From contig JAQFVV010006335.1 of NCBI GenBank assembly GCA_028023455.1, forward strand, positions 1,487,412 through 1,551,411: a stretch of DNA of 64,000 bases, in the 5' to 3' direction. The stretch's first letter is position 1. Each line of letters begins with the position of its first letter. This document shows, one piece after another, positions 1 through 12,211 of the stretch. This stretch comes from Epiperipatus broadwayi. Lineage: Eukaryota; Onychophora; Udeonychophora; Euonychophora; Peripatidae. Position numbers and translations under genes: made by a program. The notes below the pieces were generated by a model that was not told the DNA's origin, did no database searches, and saw only the letters and a list, made by a program, of their open reading frames with translations.

Positions 1-2135
1 AATTAAAAGACAATGAAAACAAACTGAAGAGGAAAAAAAAAATTTACAAGAATTTTATTTTTATTATTATAATGTGAATATAAGGATTGTGTGGATGCTT
101 TAAATATGTTTATTAGTGGATAAATAAGTTTAGAAAAAAGAACTATATTCTGCATATAAAAAGTTATGCATTTTTTGAGTAATTTTTTGTTATTCAAATA
201 ATTTTCACTGCTTATATTAATTATTGTGTTCAGATGAAAATTTAAAAAAATAAATAAATATAATATTAATAACCTATATTATGATTGTTAACTGATTCAC
301 AAAAAGAGTTGTTTTTTTTAAATCTGAACATAAAATGCATAGTATTTTCTTTTGTGACTTCCATGCAAAACATTGAAATGTTTACAATCAACAATTTGAT
401 AATCTTTTCAACTAAATTTTTAAGAAAATAAAAAAAAAAAAAACGTATTCATTTTTTTCAATGCTCATGCCTAAATAATTATAATAAGTCATTAATGTAT
501 ATGTGATCTAGAAAAAAAGAAGAGAAGTCATTGAATATAAGTTAGACCTTTTAATAATCTCTATTCTATAATTCTATTCTTGTCATGTGATGAATTGTAA
601 TTTTTTAAGTCTAGATTTGAGATATCCTATATGCAGATGATGATATTATTATTTAAACACAGCCTACATCCATATATCATGTCTATTATGAGGAAATGAA
701 ATAAGTTAAAAAAACAATCTTTAAATAGCTATGCTAATCAGCGAAAAAGTATGGAATACATACTAAGCTTACCAAATAGCAAGTGATGACGCTCAAGACA
801 GTATTCCATCCTAATTTTAAAAAAAATATCTAGAAGAGATTTACTGACCAATACTTGACAATAATGCATGTAAGTTAAGTGGCAGCTACCTGGGTGAAGT
901 CTAAGGTTGATTGGAATCTAAAAAAAATATATAACCCAAATTTTATTTTGAAAATTGGCATTGTGTCTGGATTTGACACCACTGCTCTACAAGGTCGATT
1001 TTTAAAGAATAAAAGATTTAACACTTCATTTAAAACTCTCAATCTTTATATAATTGAATATTAATTTGTTTATTAATATTATGTTTTCATCTGAATGATA
1101 TATTGAGATCACCCTTTGATTTACTCATTGTTTATAAAGACAAGCTTATAAATTATGCAGTATATAATAATAGTCACACTGTGTATAATTCAATTTTATG
1201 TAGACAGAAAACTGCTTAAATAAAATTATTTGTTTCACTGTCAGTAATATTGGATTACAATATATTTCTTATTAAATGATTTATGTTAGGTTTTCTATAA
1301 ATTTTAGGTTGATGATATGGAATTTATATTCTAGGTTAGGATTGTGGATCTTCTAATGGTTGTGGAAATGCAACTTGGTGCATTAAATTCTGAGAAAAAA
1401 AATGTACTAAGTAATTACTTTCTATTTATTTGTTTTTTTTATCAATTCATTTGCATAAGGCTTCTAAGTATGTGTTTATTTTTATTGTAAAATTGGATGT
1501 GTTTATTTTTTTAAATGTAATATTAATGTCTTAATTGAGCAACATAAACTAAATTTTTAATCTTTCTGAATATGTTACGATATAAGTGAGTATCATTGTA
1601 AGATATGGTTCCAAATTTAACTTTTTTAAAAAGAACTTTAAAGACAAGCATATGATGGCAATGTATTTGTTCATAGTATTAATTAGTCAAGTAATAATTT
1701 ATTCCAATCTACTCTTAGCTAAAGTACATAACATATAATGTGTATGAAATAAAAATATCAGCTATTTAAAATAACTTTTGTCCCCCTATTATATATATAT
1801 ACTATAAATAAAGCGCACTTTAATAAAAACAAAAATGGAGAAAAAAACTAGATTAAGTTAAGCAATATATATCTTCAGTTTTTATATACAGTACATACTA
1901 GTTTTATGTTATTTTATTTTTCTTAGTAAATATTAAATTTATATGGGAAAAAAATAATAAAATACTTTTTGAAGGAATGTTACTCAGTTTTTGGAAAATC
2001 AAATAAATTTTAGCAGAACACCTGTATGAGTTTTAAATATTTTTACTGTTTGTGAATATTATTTTTATATAAAACTATAAATCCAAGAAATTTTTTTGAT
2101 ATGTATGTTAAAAATATTTTTTTATTTTATTTTTC

Positions 2136-2138
<3 letters not shown>
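1..2138. other. AT-rich DNA, nothing assigned
   Basis: About 2.1 kb of AT-rich sequence with many short A and T runs. The few open frames are short and lack recognisable motifs or coding-like composition. I see no gene, RNA or mobile-element signature here. Confidence 0.6.

Positions 2139-2209
<71 letters not shown>
2139..2209. repeat. (TA)n microsatellite
   Basis: An uninterrupted TA tract of about 70 bp. The open frame that crosses it, encoding alternating Tyr-Ile, is an artefact of the repeat. Confidence 0.97.
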
Positions 2210-2212
<3 letters not shown>

Positions 2213-2332
2213 ACCTACATTTTAAATACCATTCTGAAAAACAGACATTAAATTCAAATACTTCTCCATTTGTTGTATTTATATGTTGGACTATTTCTAT
2301 GATTTAATATGAGTATTGAATGGCTTTAGAAA

Positions 2333-2644
2333 AAAAAAATAACTTTATTTATATATTCCAAATACATTCAACTGTTAGTAATAACATACAGATTAGTATA
2401 TGCACAACATTTCAAAAGGTACTATACCCCCTCTTTTTTAGGTGTTGCTGGCCTAACCAGTGATAGTACTAGCATCTAAATGAAACCTGTACCCTTGGAT
2501 TTTTTGAGTATTAATCTTTAATGTAACACTCTAAATGACTGAGCCATTCTGCCAAAGGCAACAGTCAGTAGAAATTTCATATACTTATCTATGAGGTTCC
2601 TCTTAATTTCTCCACTTTTTTCTAAGTGAAAAGTTGATTAATGG
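2333..2644 (-). mobile_element. 3' flank of the PLE remnant split by the LTR element
   Basis: Bases about 2340-2405, read on the minus strand, resemble bases about 10405-10480 read on the plus strand: both carry 'gtgcatatactaa' followed by 'taacagttgaat' and an AT run. The two sides of the 7.3-kb LTR insertion therefore bear inverted copies of one end sequence. PLEs often carry inverted partial end copies, so I read 2333-2644 plus 9974-10495 as one PLE insertion later interrupted by the LTR retrotransposon. No coding sequence is preserved in this left part. Confidence 0.5.
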
Positions 2645-5167
2645 TGTAACAGTCAGAAAATGTGTGACTCGTAAACATAGTGCCAAATTCGACCACCACA
2701 CAGAACAGCAGCACCATCGAGGTAGTGAAGTCACCCTTGGTACTGAGTTCGAACATAGTCTATCGGTTCCACAATACAATCCACGAAACAACGCATCTGA
2801 TGCGACATTAGCAAATATTTCTTTAGGCACGGTGGTCAGGGATATGCAAGAGATTCATGATTTTATTTTTGAGTTAGCCAATAATCAAACTAATAATAGT
2901 TAAACATATGTATTTATATAATCGAGGAAATATTTTATAGAATGGTTATCGAACAAATGAAACGTAACTGCAGATGTATAATTTAAAATTATTTATTAAC
3001 ACATTTTAATAAGATCATTTACTAACAATATTTTATGGATTAAAAGCTTCAGTAGCGGGATTTACGACATGATTATATTTTAAAGAATACATTTATTTAT
3101 TTGTTTACAAAAGAAATTCATTTATTTGAAGGTGTAATCTAGCTATCTAAAATTCTTGAATAAGTATTTCTAATGCATGCCTGGAGGGATTTATACCTTT
3201 GCAATGCAAGAGTCTAAAGTATGGGTTATAAGAGTAGCGGCAGACATATATTTATTTAATTAAAATATTTATTTATAACTAAGGGCAAACATTTATTTGA
3301 GAGTGAATTGTGAAGATAATACAGAGGCAGAGTGATATATAGAATAATAAAATTAAGAAAGGAACATGTGGTACACTTTAGAAAGGTGATATGGAATGGC
3401 AGTATATTGAAACTGCAATGCCGTGAATGAGTTTATAAGAATGTCGGGCTGGTCTCTGCCATCAGCCTGATGAAGTAAGGTGTCACATAAGCATAACCAG
3501 GGACAAGCGATCCATGTCGCAGTTTGCCGGCTGGCTGTGTGACATCGTCAAGTCCTACGGGAGCACCCAATATGTCCCTTGTGTAGGATGACTGGGGTTA
3601 ATTTCAACCCTGAAGAATCCGGAAATTTCATGGCAGAATGGGTCATCATGTCTCTAAAACGTAACACATGTATAATGTATAAACGATTATGATAAGATTT
3701 AAATAGATTTCTAACTCGGCCCTACATTATCAACATTTACTAAAGTACATTGGCGACTCTCAAAGAAATGTAATTTGATGGAATTATTCATTAAGATTTA
3801 ATAAATACAAAACATATCTAAACTGGGAATGATTACAACTAAAATGCCAGCCATTTGAAGTAGTAGACCCTGCATTACAATAAATGATGCATTGAATACG
3901 TGTCGATTTATATGAAAGTTAAGTTATTTATGAAAGTAAATATTAATGAAAATTTGACACGCATTCACTGTTTCAAGCAATCATAGATTTAAACTTTGAA
4001 AATAGAGACAATTATGAGCATGCAATAATTAAATAATAAATATAGATAAAATGTAGATTTTAGAAATATGCACCCAAGAAAGATAGAATGAGGTAAGCTA
4101 GATTATTAGAGAAATTTACACATTAAGTTAATTATTCAGTTTTAGTTATACATATGGTAGTTTTTACATTTTATAATTTAGATACATAGTATGAAGGAGA
4201 GCTATAGCATATTATTAGAGTACTCTAGAGTTTGAACACAGACAGGTACTTGTTTTATAAGAAGTTTTCCGAGTCCATTGGTTTAGTAGCAAATAGTTCA
4301 TGAGTGGCAATTCTTTCTTGTATTTAGATGTTTCATTTACTTTAACAGCAGCAGTAGCTTTCTCATTTATTTCAGGCAGCAGATCTTCATGGTGAATTTA
4401 TGACGGGCAATGGAAAGTTCGGCATCAGATAGGCCATCTCCCTATGGAGAATAATCTAGGTGCTTTTACTCGGTCATACCTTGGCAGGAACAATTTATTT
4501 TTATATTTTGGAGACTCTCAGTGATCGAGAGCAAAGCTAAAGTTTTAAGTGAATGTCTCCAGCAAGTCTAAGATGGCCTCTTTTCTTATCTTGATCTTTC
4601 ACATTTTTGTTAAGGTATTTTTAGGTTCTACTTAATCTGCCCTGAGGATAATCAATGCATTTTGTTGGTTTTAATTATAAAGAAAGCTGCCATTCTATTG
4701 TTTACATTTTACATTTACTAATTACATTTTGGGGAATTTTTCTTTAATTAATCTATTATCTATCACTGACCGATGCTTTTAAATTTCAAAGACAAAAAGG
4801 GAACATAAGATTATTTTAACTTTTTATTAAATATTACATCAGATTTTTTTATAATTATTATTAAACGAAATTTAAACAAAGCAATAAATACGAACTTTAT
4901 AATCCAAAATAAATGATTAACATTATACAAAATTATATAACTAAAAGAAATCTAAATTATATTATTTTATCCCTATTTATTGCCTTTAATTTGAGATAGT
5001 AGTGTGTGTGTGTTTATGCTGAATTCTACATATATTTATACATTTTTAATATTGCTACACAGACAAATCGATACCAAAAAGTTTAAATTTGGGCGGGATA
5101 GACCGGTCAGTGAGAGACGACAGAAAAAGGTGAAACTAAAGATTCACATATGAATCTTACTGTTTCA
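2645..5167 (-). repeat. 3' LTR (2523 bp) of the gag-only element
   Basis: The direct-repeat partner of 7473-9973. Alignment by eye is continuous from TGTAACAG to CTGTTTCA with scattered substitutions and small indels, and similarity stops abruptly at both ends. Because gag is on the minus strand this is the downstream LTR. At 2.5 kb it is much longer than the few-hundred-bp LTRs usual in animal gypsy elements. It includes a short plus-strand (antisense to gag) reading frame, 2634-2903, discussed in the findings. Confidence 0.92.
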
Positions 5168-5176
5168 TTTCCTCGT
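5168..5176 (-). promoter_or_regulatory. Candidate polypurine tract
   Basis: Read on the minus strand, the bases abutting the 3' LTR are CGAGGAAA, directly followed by the LTR start TGAAACAG. A purine run at this position is where plus-strand DNA priming starts in LTR elements. It is short, so support is mainly positional. Confidence 0.4.
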
Positions 5177-5638
5177 ACTTTCCGTGAACAATTAAGGAAG
5201 GACAAAAGGAGGCAAGAAAGAGAAGAAAAAAATTTACATTACATAATTTAAATACGGAAACATTATTATTGTTTTTACAGATATATTGAAATATAAAAAG
5301 CAGAGATTACATGAAGCAACGAACAATTTATATACCCGTATCTAGAATTTATAGTTTAATTAAAATGGCCTAATTTGGCCGTGTCTGGTTAAAATCATAG
5401 TAATAATTAGTTAAACTGAATGTATATATATATAATTCTTAGAATAGGATTAGTTAGTATAATATAAAAAAAAAAATTTAAGAGTAATATTAATTAAAAC
5501 AATAATATATATAACAAAATTTCTATCTAAAACCCTATTTGACTAAAGTACATTCCATTCAACCAAGTTCATTATATCAAGTTCATTATAATATTTTAAT
5601 ATACGTTTAATAACCATCCTAATAGTCTAATATTTTTA

Positions 5639-6762
5639 CAACCCCAGGTCAGGTGGATAATACTGATCTCTCGTCATCGATGACTGCGACCTTGGGTTTT
5701 CTAATCTTTGCCTTTTATCAGGTGGTTCTTTGGCCCAATAGTTAAAATCCAATGTAGTGAGAAATTCAATCATTTCTTCTATGTCTTCTATCCGACTACC
5801 TTTCATTAATTGTTGGATGGTTAGCGGCATAATACGCTGGATGATTCCTATGATGTGTGAATCCAAAAAGGCGAACATTGAAAGGGATTTAAACCGGTTC
5901 GCTTGGCGGAGGAAAAACTGTGTTTGCGTCTCTTGGGGTATCGTCCCATATTTTTCCTGGCAGAGCGTATTGTAGATACCGCTTTGATGCTCATTGCTCC
6001 AGTAATGCTTCATTAATGCATCTTTGTATTTTTCTATGGTTTTAGGCTTTCATCTCACCATATTCCACCAGTCCTTGGCAGATCCCTGTAGATGGTAACT
6101 GGCTATCACTATCTGCTCATCTTGCCCTGTCTGATGAACTTGGAAGAACTTTTGTAAGCTCTCTAAGTTTGCTTGAGGATTTTCTCCTATCTCCCCTCTA
6201 AAGATTTTGATGTGGATCATCTTTGCTAAATAGCTTTTGTGTCCAGTGTCCATCTTTGTCTCTTCTTTAATGCTGACTTCCTTCTCTGGTTCTTGTGGGC
6301 CTTCATCGTCTGGAATGAGGTTTTTTTGCTCATCACACTTTTTCATATTTACTACACTACCTGCTTGCCCTTCTACTATCATCGGTTCATATGATCTCTC
6401 TGACTTCCTTTCTTTTTCTATATCTTTAATCTCTTCTTTTTTTTACTAACTGGGGATATTCCAAAATGTTCCTTTATGGCTTCTAACTCTCTCCACATAG
6501 TGTCTTTAAATTTCTGATATTATCTAACTGTTATCTTTTCTTCTTCCTGTCTCTGTTTTGATTCTTCCTCTCTTCTTTTTCTCATTTCCTCCTCATACAT
6601 TTTCTTCATTTCTTGCATATTCTTTCTGAGTATTTCTTCAATGAACTTGAAATTAAAGTCCATTGATTCTTTGTATTGTTGCAGAGCTTCCCCTCACTCG
6701 GGTGTCAACTCCAAAGCTTCAGATAAATCTACTTGCTCTATATCAATATTTTCTGATTCCAT
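5639..6762 (-). pseudogene. Degenerate gag of the LTR element
   Basis: Reading from an ATG at 6762 on the minus strand, the frame encodes an acidic start (MESENIDIEQVDL), then a highly charged Glu/Lys/Arg stretch likely to form a coiled coil, then a capsid-like block with 'LQGSAKDWW' at about 6060-6110 and 'FFLRQANRFKSL', and ends near 5639. Such Trp-rich motifs in a helical domain are typical of retrotransposon gag (the Retrotrans_gag type). It is broken by in-frame stops near 6694 and 6523, a frameshift near 6440 and another stop just before 6050. No CCHC zinc knuckle is visible. The family product would form the particle that packages the element RNA; this copy cannot encode it. The two longest surviving open pieces are 6050-6382 and 5636-6013. 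Confidence 0.8.
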
Positions 6763-7025
6763 TTTCTTAATATGATTTATTTATTTTATACTACTAGCAT
6801 TTGACTACTCCCCACTGGTATATTGGCCCTATAACACTCTTTCGCTGCCCTCACCTACTCTACATTGCCCTATCTCTATATTGCTGTGTTTAACATATTT
6901 AACATATATATTATAGCGAACTACTGGTAACGCGTATAATAAGCCACTGCTGTCTATGGTATATTTATTTGTACTTTAACAAAATATTTACTGTTAACAT
7001 ATATAACAAGCTTCTGCTGTCTATG

Positions 7026-7028
<3 letters not shown>

Positions 7029-7083
<55 letters not shown>
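7029..7083. repeat. (TA)n microsatellite inside the LTR element
   Basis: A TA tract of about 55 bp in the leader region between the 5' LTR and gag, with a second short TA run at 7153-7166. Confidence 0.95.
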
Positions 7084-7085
<2 letters not shown>

Positions 7086-7431
7086 CGGTGCTTTAATAAA
7101 TTATTTAATGCTACCTGCTTTCTCATGTAGCGACTGATTACTTTTTTTGACATATATATATATATAATATTTCATTAGATCTGAGTATTTTCGTTCATTC
7201 TTAAATTACACACACATCCCTGCTTTCCTTAAATTTGTTATTATGCCTGCTGTCCTTTCATTCACTTGACCCACATTATTTCATTCGATTTATTTATTTT
7301 TTCATTATTTTTATCAAAACAAAATCGTATATATATAGAATAATTAGCTAACTTGAGTAACGAACGCTAAAAGAAATTTATATGTGTTATATTTTGCTCA
7401 GGGTATATATGGGTTTTTTGTATGGAAAGCT

Positions 7432-7449
7432 CCACATTGGAAAGCGCCA
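7432..7449 (-). promoter_or_regulatory. Candidate primer-binding site
   Basis: On the minus strand, 23 nt inside the 5' LTR, the sequence TGGCGCTTTCCAATGTGG starts with TGGCGC. Many retroelement primer-binding sites (complementary to a tRNA 3' end) begin TGG, and TGGCGC is frequent. The 23-nt gap from the LTR edge is larger than usual, which lowers confidence. Confidence 0.35.
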
Positions 7450-7472
7450 AATGCTAAAAAAAAATTCTACTA

Positions 7473-9973
7473 TGTAACAGTCAGAAAATGTGTGACTCAT
7501 AAACATAGTGCAGAATTCGCCCACCACACAGAACAGCAGCACCATCGAGGTAGCGAAGTCACCCTTGGTACTGAGTTTGAACATAGTTTATCGGTTCCAC
7601 AATACAATCCATGAAACAACGCATCTGATGCAACATTAGCAAATATTTCTTTAGACACAGTGGTCAGGGATATGCAAGAGATTCATGATTTTATTTTCGA
7701 GTTAGCCAATAATCAAACTAATATTAGTTAAACATTCGTATTTATATAATCGAGGAAATATTATATAGAATGGGTATCGAACAAATGAAACGTAACTGCA
7801 GACGTATAATTTAAAATTATTTATTAACACATTTTAATAAGATAATTTACTAACAATATTTTATGGATCAAAAGCTTCAGTAGCGGGATTTGCAACATGA
7901 TTATATTTTAAAGAATACATTTATTTATTTGTTTACAAAAGGAATTCATTTATTAGAAGACATAATCTAGCTACCTAAAATTCTCGAGTATGTGTTTCTA
8001 ATGGATGCCTGGAGGGATTTACACCTTTGCAATGCAAGAGTCTAAAGTAAGGGTTATAAGAGTAGCGGCAGACATATATTTATTTAATTAAAATATTTAT
8101 TTATAACTAAGGGCAAACATTTATTTGAGAGTGAATTGTGAAGATAATACAGAGGCAGAATGATATATAGAATAATAAAATTAAGAAAGTAACATGTGGT
8201 ACGCTTTAGAAAGGTGATATGGAATGGCAGTATATTGAAACTGCAATGCCATGAATGAGTTTATAAGAATGTCGGGCTGGTCTCTGCCATCGGCCCAATG
8301 AAGTAAGGTGTCACATAAGCATAACCAGGGACAAGCGGTCCATGTTGCAGTTTTCCGGCTGGCTGCGTGACATCGTCAAGTCCTACGGGAGCACCCATTA
8401 TGTCCCTTGTGTAGGACGACCAGGGTTAATTTCAACCCTGAAGAATCCAGAAATTTCATGGCGGAATAGGTCATCACATCTCTAAAACATAAGACATGTA
8501 TAATGTATAAATGATTATGATAAGATTTAAATAGATTTCTAACTCAGCCCTACATTATCAACATTTACTAAAGAATGTTGGCGACTCTCAAATAAATGTA
8601 ATTTGATGGAATTATTCATTAAGATTTAATAAATACAAAACATATCTAAACTGGAAATGATTACAACTAATATGCCAGACATTTGAAGTAGTAGACCCTG
8701 CAATACAATAAATGATGCATTGAATGTGTGTCAATTTATATGAAAGTAAATATTAACGAAAATTTGACATGCATTCACTGTTTCAAGCGATCATAGATTT
8801 AAACTTTGAAAATAAAGACAATTATGAGTATGCAGTTATTAAATAATAAATTTAGATTGTAGATTTTAGAAATACGCACCCAAGAAAGATAGAATGAGGT
8901 AAACTAGATTATTAGAGAAATTTACACATTAAGCTAATTATTCAGTTTTAGTTATACATATGGTAGTTTTTATATTTTATAATTTAGATAAGTAGCATGA
9001 AGGAGAGCTATAGCATATTATTAGAGTACTCTAGAGTTTGAACACAGACAGGTACCTGTTTTATAAGAAGTTTTCCTAGTCCATTGGTTTAATAGCAAAT
9101 AGTTCATGAGTGGCAATTCTTTCTTGTATTTAGATGTTTCATTTACTTTAACAGCAACAGCAGTTTTCTCATTTATTTCAGGCAGCAGATCTTCATGGTG
9201 AATTTATGACAGGCAATGGAAAATTCTGCATCCGATAGGCCATCTCCCGATGAAGAATAATCTAGGTGCTTTTACTCGGTCATACCTTGGCAGGAACAAT
9301 TTATTTTTATATTTTGGAGACTCTCAGTGATCGAGAGCAAAGCTAAAGTTTTAAGTGAATGTCTCCAGCAAGTCTAAGATGGCTTCTTTTCTTATCTTGA
9401 TCTTTTACATTTTTGTTAAGGTATTTTTAGTTTCTATTTAATCTGCCCTGAAGATAATCAATGCATTTTGTTGGTTTTAATTATAAAGAAAGCTGCCGTT
9501 CTATTGTTTACATTTTACATTTACTAATTACATATTTGGGAATTTTTCTTTAATTAATCTATTATCTATCACTGACCGATGCTTTTAAATTTCAAAGACA
9601 AAAAGGGAACATAAGATTATTTTAACTTTTAATTAAATATTACATCAGATATTTTTAGAATTATTATTAAACGAAATTTAAACAAAGCAATAAATACGAA
9701 CTTTATAATCCAAAATAAATGATTAAAATTATACAAAATTATATAACTAAAAGAAATCTAAATTATATTATTTTATCCCTATTTATTGCCTTTAATTTGA
9801 GATCAAAATGTGTGCATGTTTATGCTGAATTCTACATATATTTATACATTTTTAATATTGCTACACACACAATTCGATACCAAAAAGTTTAAATTTGGGT
9901 GGGATAGACCAGTCAGTGAGAGACGACAGAAAAAGGTGAAACTTAAGATTCGAATACCAATCTTACTGTTTCA
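7473..9973 (-). repeat. 5' LTR (2501 bp) of the gag-only element
   Basis: Direct-repeat partner of 2645-5167 with the same termini. Because transcription of gag runs on the minus strand, this right-hand copy is the upstream LTR and should contain the promoter. I could not fix a TATA box or start site with confidence in such AT-rich sequence. The short reading frame seen in the other LTR is interrupted here by a stop codon (TGA at about 7612). Confidence 0.92.
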
Positions 9974-10340
9974 ATTGGTTCCATATATTATGTATAGTCA
10001 CACTAGGTTGACTTATGGAATTGTTTCCTATTGTCATGTGAGCAGCCTCTTTAAATTTTCTTCTTTGTACCATTTCTTTTCTATCCAATAATTTTGTATT
10101 TTTCTATTTGAACATATATTCATTGGTACATACATGGTCTGCTACCTTAGATACATCTATTTTCTCTAATCTAATAATCAATTTGTGTTCTTGCAAATGC
10201 TTTTCAATGGAACAATTGGTCTCACCAATATACATTTTTTCACATTCACATGGTATTTTATAGATGCATTTTTTTTTCAGCATTTCAAGTTTAGATTTTG
10301 TAGATGTTAAAATTCTTCATAGTATGGTATGGCTCTATAA
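9974..10340 (-). pseudogene. Penelope-like element GIY-YIG endonuclease, C-terminal part
   Basis: Minus-strand translation gives 'YKIPCECEKMYIGET' followed by 'SIEKHLQEHKLIIRL', 'ADHVCTNEYMF', 'KLLDRKEMVQRRKFKEA' and 'VTIHNIWNQ'. This is the GIY-YIG nuclease domain that PLEs carry after their reverse transcriptase: the (G)xY and YIG strands, the Cys pair between them, the helix with xxEH, and the RKxKEA block. The nuclease nicks target DNA for insertion. Frame breaks occur (a stop after EYMFK). The end of the ORF coincides with the LTR-retrotransposon insertion site. The plus-strand reading frame at 9810-10091 is a shadow. Confidence 0.8.
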
Positions 10341-11471
10341 AGCTGTTCTGATGTTGTACTGATTGCAGATATTTATTAATTTGTGTGCTATTTTTGGTAT
10401 ACCTCTCAAAATATTGTGCATATACTAACCTTCATGCTAACAGTTGAATTTATTTCAAATATTTATATAAAATTATTTTTAAAGACATTTAATACTCATA
10501 TTAGATGGTGGAAATAATCCAACACATAAATACAACTAAAACACAATCATCACAAACCTTCAGGAAAACATTTTCACATTAGCTTTTAAATATTAGAAAT
10601 CAACTATTTTTGGTCATGTTTGCATAATTTAATAAATATTATTTTTCACACCTATATGTTTGGTCATTTATATTGGCTCCTATTTTTTGGAACTGTTTTT
10701 TTTTAATAAATGTTTGTTTTTTTTTAAAAAAAAAAACTTTTTGTTTTATTAATGCTATTGACATGTCATTATTATTATTTTTTGATTACATAAATTTTTC
10801 CAATGAAGTTTTTTTATTTTCTTAATTGTTCATACATTCAACAGAATTTATAAACTTGTATTATAATTAAACTGAAAATAGCTACTGATGTGATTTTAGT
10901 AATATTTGGGTTTTTAAATTATTTTTTAATTTTATAAACAACTGCCAAACGCTAAGACTCCAATTTACTCTTTCCTTCATTTAGAAACAAATCAATCTTT
11001 TATCATACATTCAAGTAGGCTAGAACTTACTTACAAATTCAAATAGTAAATGTGTAACTGCTTCTTAAATATTTGTTTTTAAACAAAAAAAAAAACTCTC
11101 TCTGTATTACTTTAACATCGTCTGTTGTAAGATTGAGTAATGGATGATCATTAGATGAGAATGCAATCTATTTTCTCCATCACAAAAAAAAAAATATTTT
11201 TGGTTTTTGCATTTATCAATGAAAATTTGAAATTGCAACTGAAACTAATGCAATAAAAACATGGAAGCCTCATTTAACTCATTTTACCATCTGATTAATA
11301 ATCCAAAATTTATATGCATTCAATTATTCGTAAAAGTGCACTATTATTAACAATTCAATGCCTATGAAAAGTCAATTTTTTCTAAAAATATTTAACAATA
11401 TTAGATGATGGTAATAATCAGCATATGATTACAACTAAAATATCATGAACACAATTTATCAGATGGACACA
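10341..11471. other. AT-rich DNA with an inverted PLE end copy, otherwise unassigned
   Basis: Bases about 10405-10480 are the inverted partner of 2340-2405 (see the PLE flank). The remainder, 10500-11471, is AT-rich with homopolymer runs. I see nothing else there. Confidence 0.5.
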
Positions 11472-11638
11472 AGTTATTATATATATATATATGAAAAACA
11501 AAAACAAGTTACTCACGTAACCTGCTATCACTTGTTATTTATGTTCAAAAGATGGCGCTTTACCAAAACTACTGAACAAGTGTAAAATTTGTTTACATAA
11601 ACGAAAAAAGAGTCAGAATTAACTACCTCTTTCATTTG

Positions 11639-11695
11639 CTCACCCCCAGATCAGCTGATTTCAAGCTGGTTTGCTCTCCTCAGTGAGGGATAGAG
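11639..11695 (-). ncRNA. Hammerhead ribozyme, type I (copy in minus arm)
   Basis: Minus strand, 5' to 3': stem I CTC, internal loop TAT, CCCTCA; core CTGAGGA (position 7 of the core is free, so G is allowed); stem II GAGC, loop AAACCA, GCTT; GAAA; stem III ATC, loop AGCT, GAT; cleavage-site C at 11649; stem I return TGGGGG, loop T, GAG. Every invariant core base (C3 U4 G5 A6, G8 A9, G12 A13 A14, the A15.1-U16.1 pair, H17 = C) is present. Predicted self-cleavage is between 11649 and 11648. It is identical to the plus copy at 12155-12211. Confidence 0.9.
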
Positions 11696-12154
11696 TATAG
11701 AAACTAGATCTAAACACTGACTCTCAAGTGTTTATGCAAAACGTTTCTATCAGATTGCAAGCATGAATTTTTCAGACCGGTAAAGTCTTCAAACTCAGCC
11801 TAGCAAGCCAGATATTTATATGGGTCTGATCTCAGTTCAGTATCACTGTATAATCAAAGTCTTTGCAATATATATCATTGCAAGAAAACTTTAAAGGTAC
11901 ATTTATGAAAAACAAAAACAAGTTACTCACGTAACCTGCTATCACTTGTTATTTATGTTCAAAAGATGGCGCTTTACCAAAACCACCGAACAAGTTTAAA
12001 ATGGTGATACTGAACTGAGATCAGATCCATATAAATATCTGGCTTGCTAGGCTGAGTTTGAAGACTTTACCGGTCTGAAAAATTCACGCTTGCAATCTGA
12101 TAGAAACGTTTTGCATAAACACTTGAGAGTCAGTGTTTAGATCTAGTTTCTATA

Positions 12155-12211
12155 CTCTATCCCTCACTGAGGAGAGCAAACCAGCTTGAAATCAGCTGAT
12201 CTGGGGGTGAG
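12155..12211 (+). ncRNA. Hammerhead ribozyme, type I (copy in plus arm)
   Basis: Plus strand: stem I CTC/TAT/CCCTCA (12155-12166), core CTGAGGA (12167-12173), stem II GAGC-AAACCA-GCTT (12174-12187), GAAA (12188-12191), stem III with loop AGCT, cleavage-site C at 12201, stem I return TGGGGG-T-GAG (12202-12211). The TAT/T internal loop in stem I and the hairpin loop of stem II are placed as in natural type-I ribozymes that use a loop-loop contact. The stem II closing pair next to GAAA is a G-U wobble. Confidence 0.9.

Larger units (their letters stand above)
2645..9973 (-). mobile_element. Non-autonomous gag-only LTR retrotransposon
   Basis: A complete proviral structure of 7329 bp: two direct repeats of 2523 and 2501 bp, each starting TGTAACAG and ending CTGTTTCA (TG...CA with a 7/8 imperfect terminal inverted repeat), flank a 2.3-kb interior. 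The interior holds a broken gag on the minus strand and no visible protease, reverse transcriptase, RNase H or integrase, so the element must have relied on proteins supplied in trans. The flanks AATGG (2640-2644) and ATTGG (9974-9978) match at 4 of 5 bases, as a decayed 5-bp target-site duplication. Over the first 255 bp of the LTRs I count about 13 differences (about 5 %), many at CpG, so the insertion is not very recent. Ty3/gypsy-like is likely from the gag and the 5-bp duplication, but cannot be proved without pol. Confidence 0.9.

Noticed and set aside
2101-2307. Open frames across TA tracts (also 6965-7153, 33542-33842, 40488-40714, 53222-53422, 58922-59110)
   Set aside because: Alternating Tyr-Ile or Ile-Tyr produced by TA repeats; no coding signal outside the tract.
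3440-3500. CTGATGA inside the LTR as a hammerhead
   Set aside because: No GAAA at a suitable distance and no stem II; the other LTR copy reads CCAATGA.
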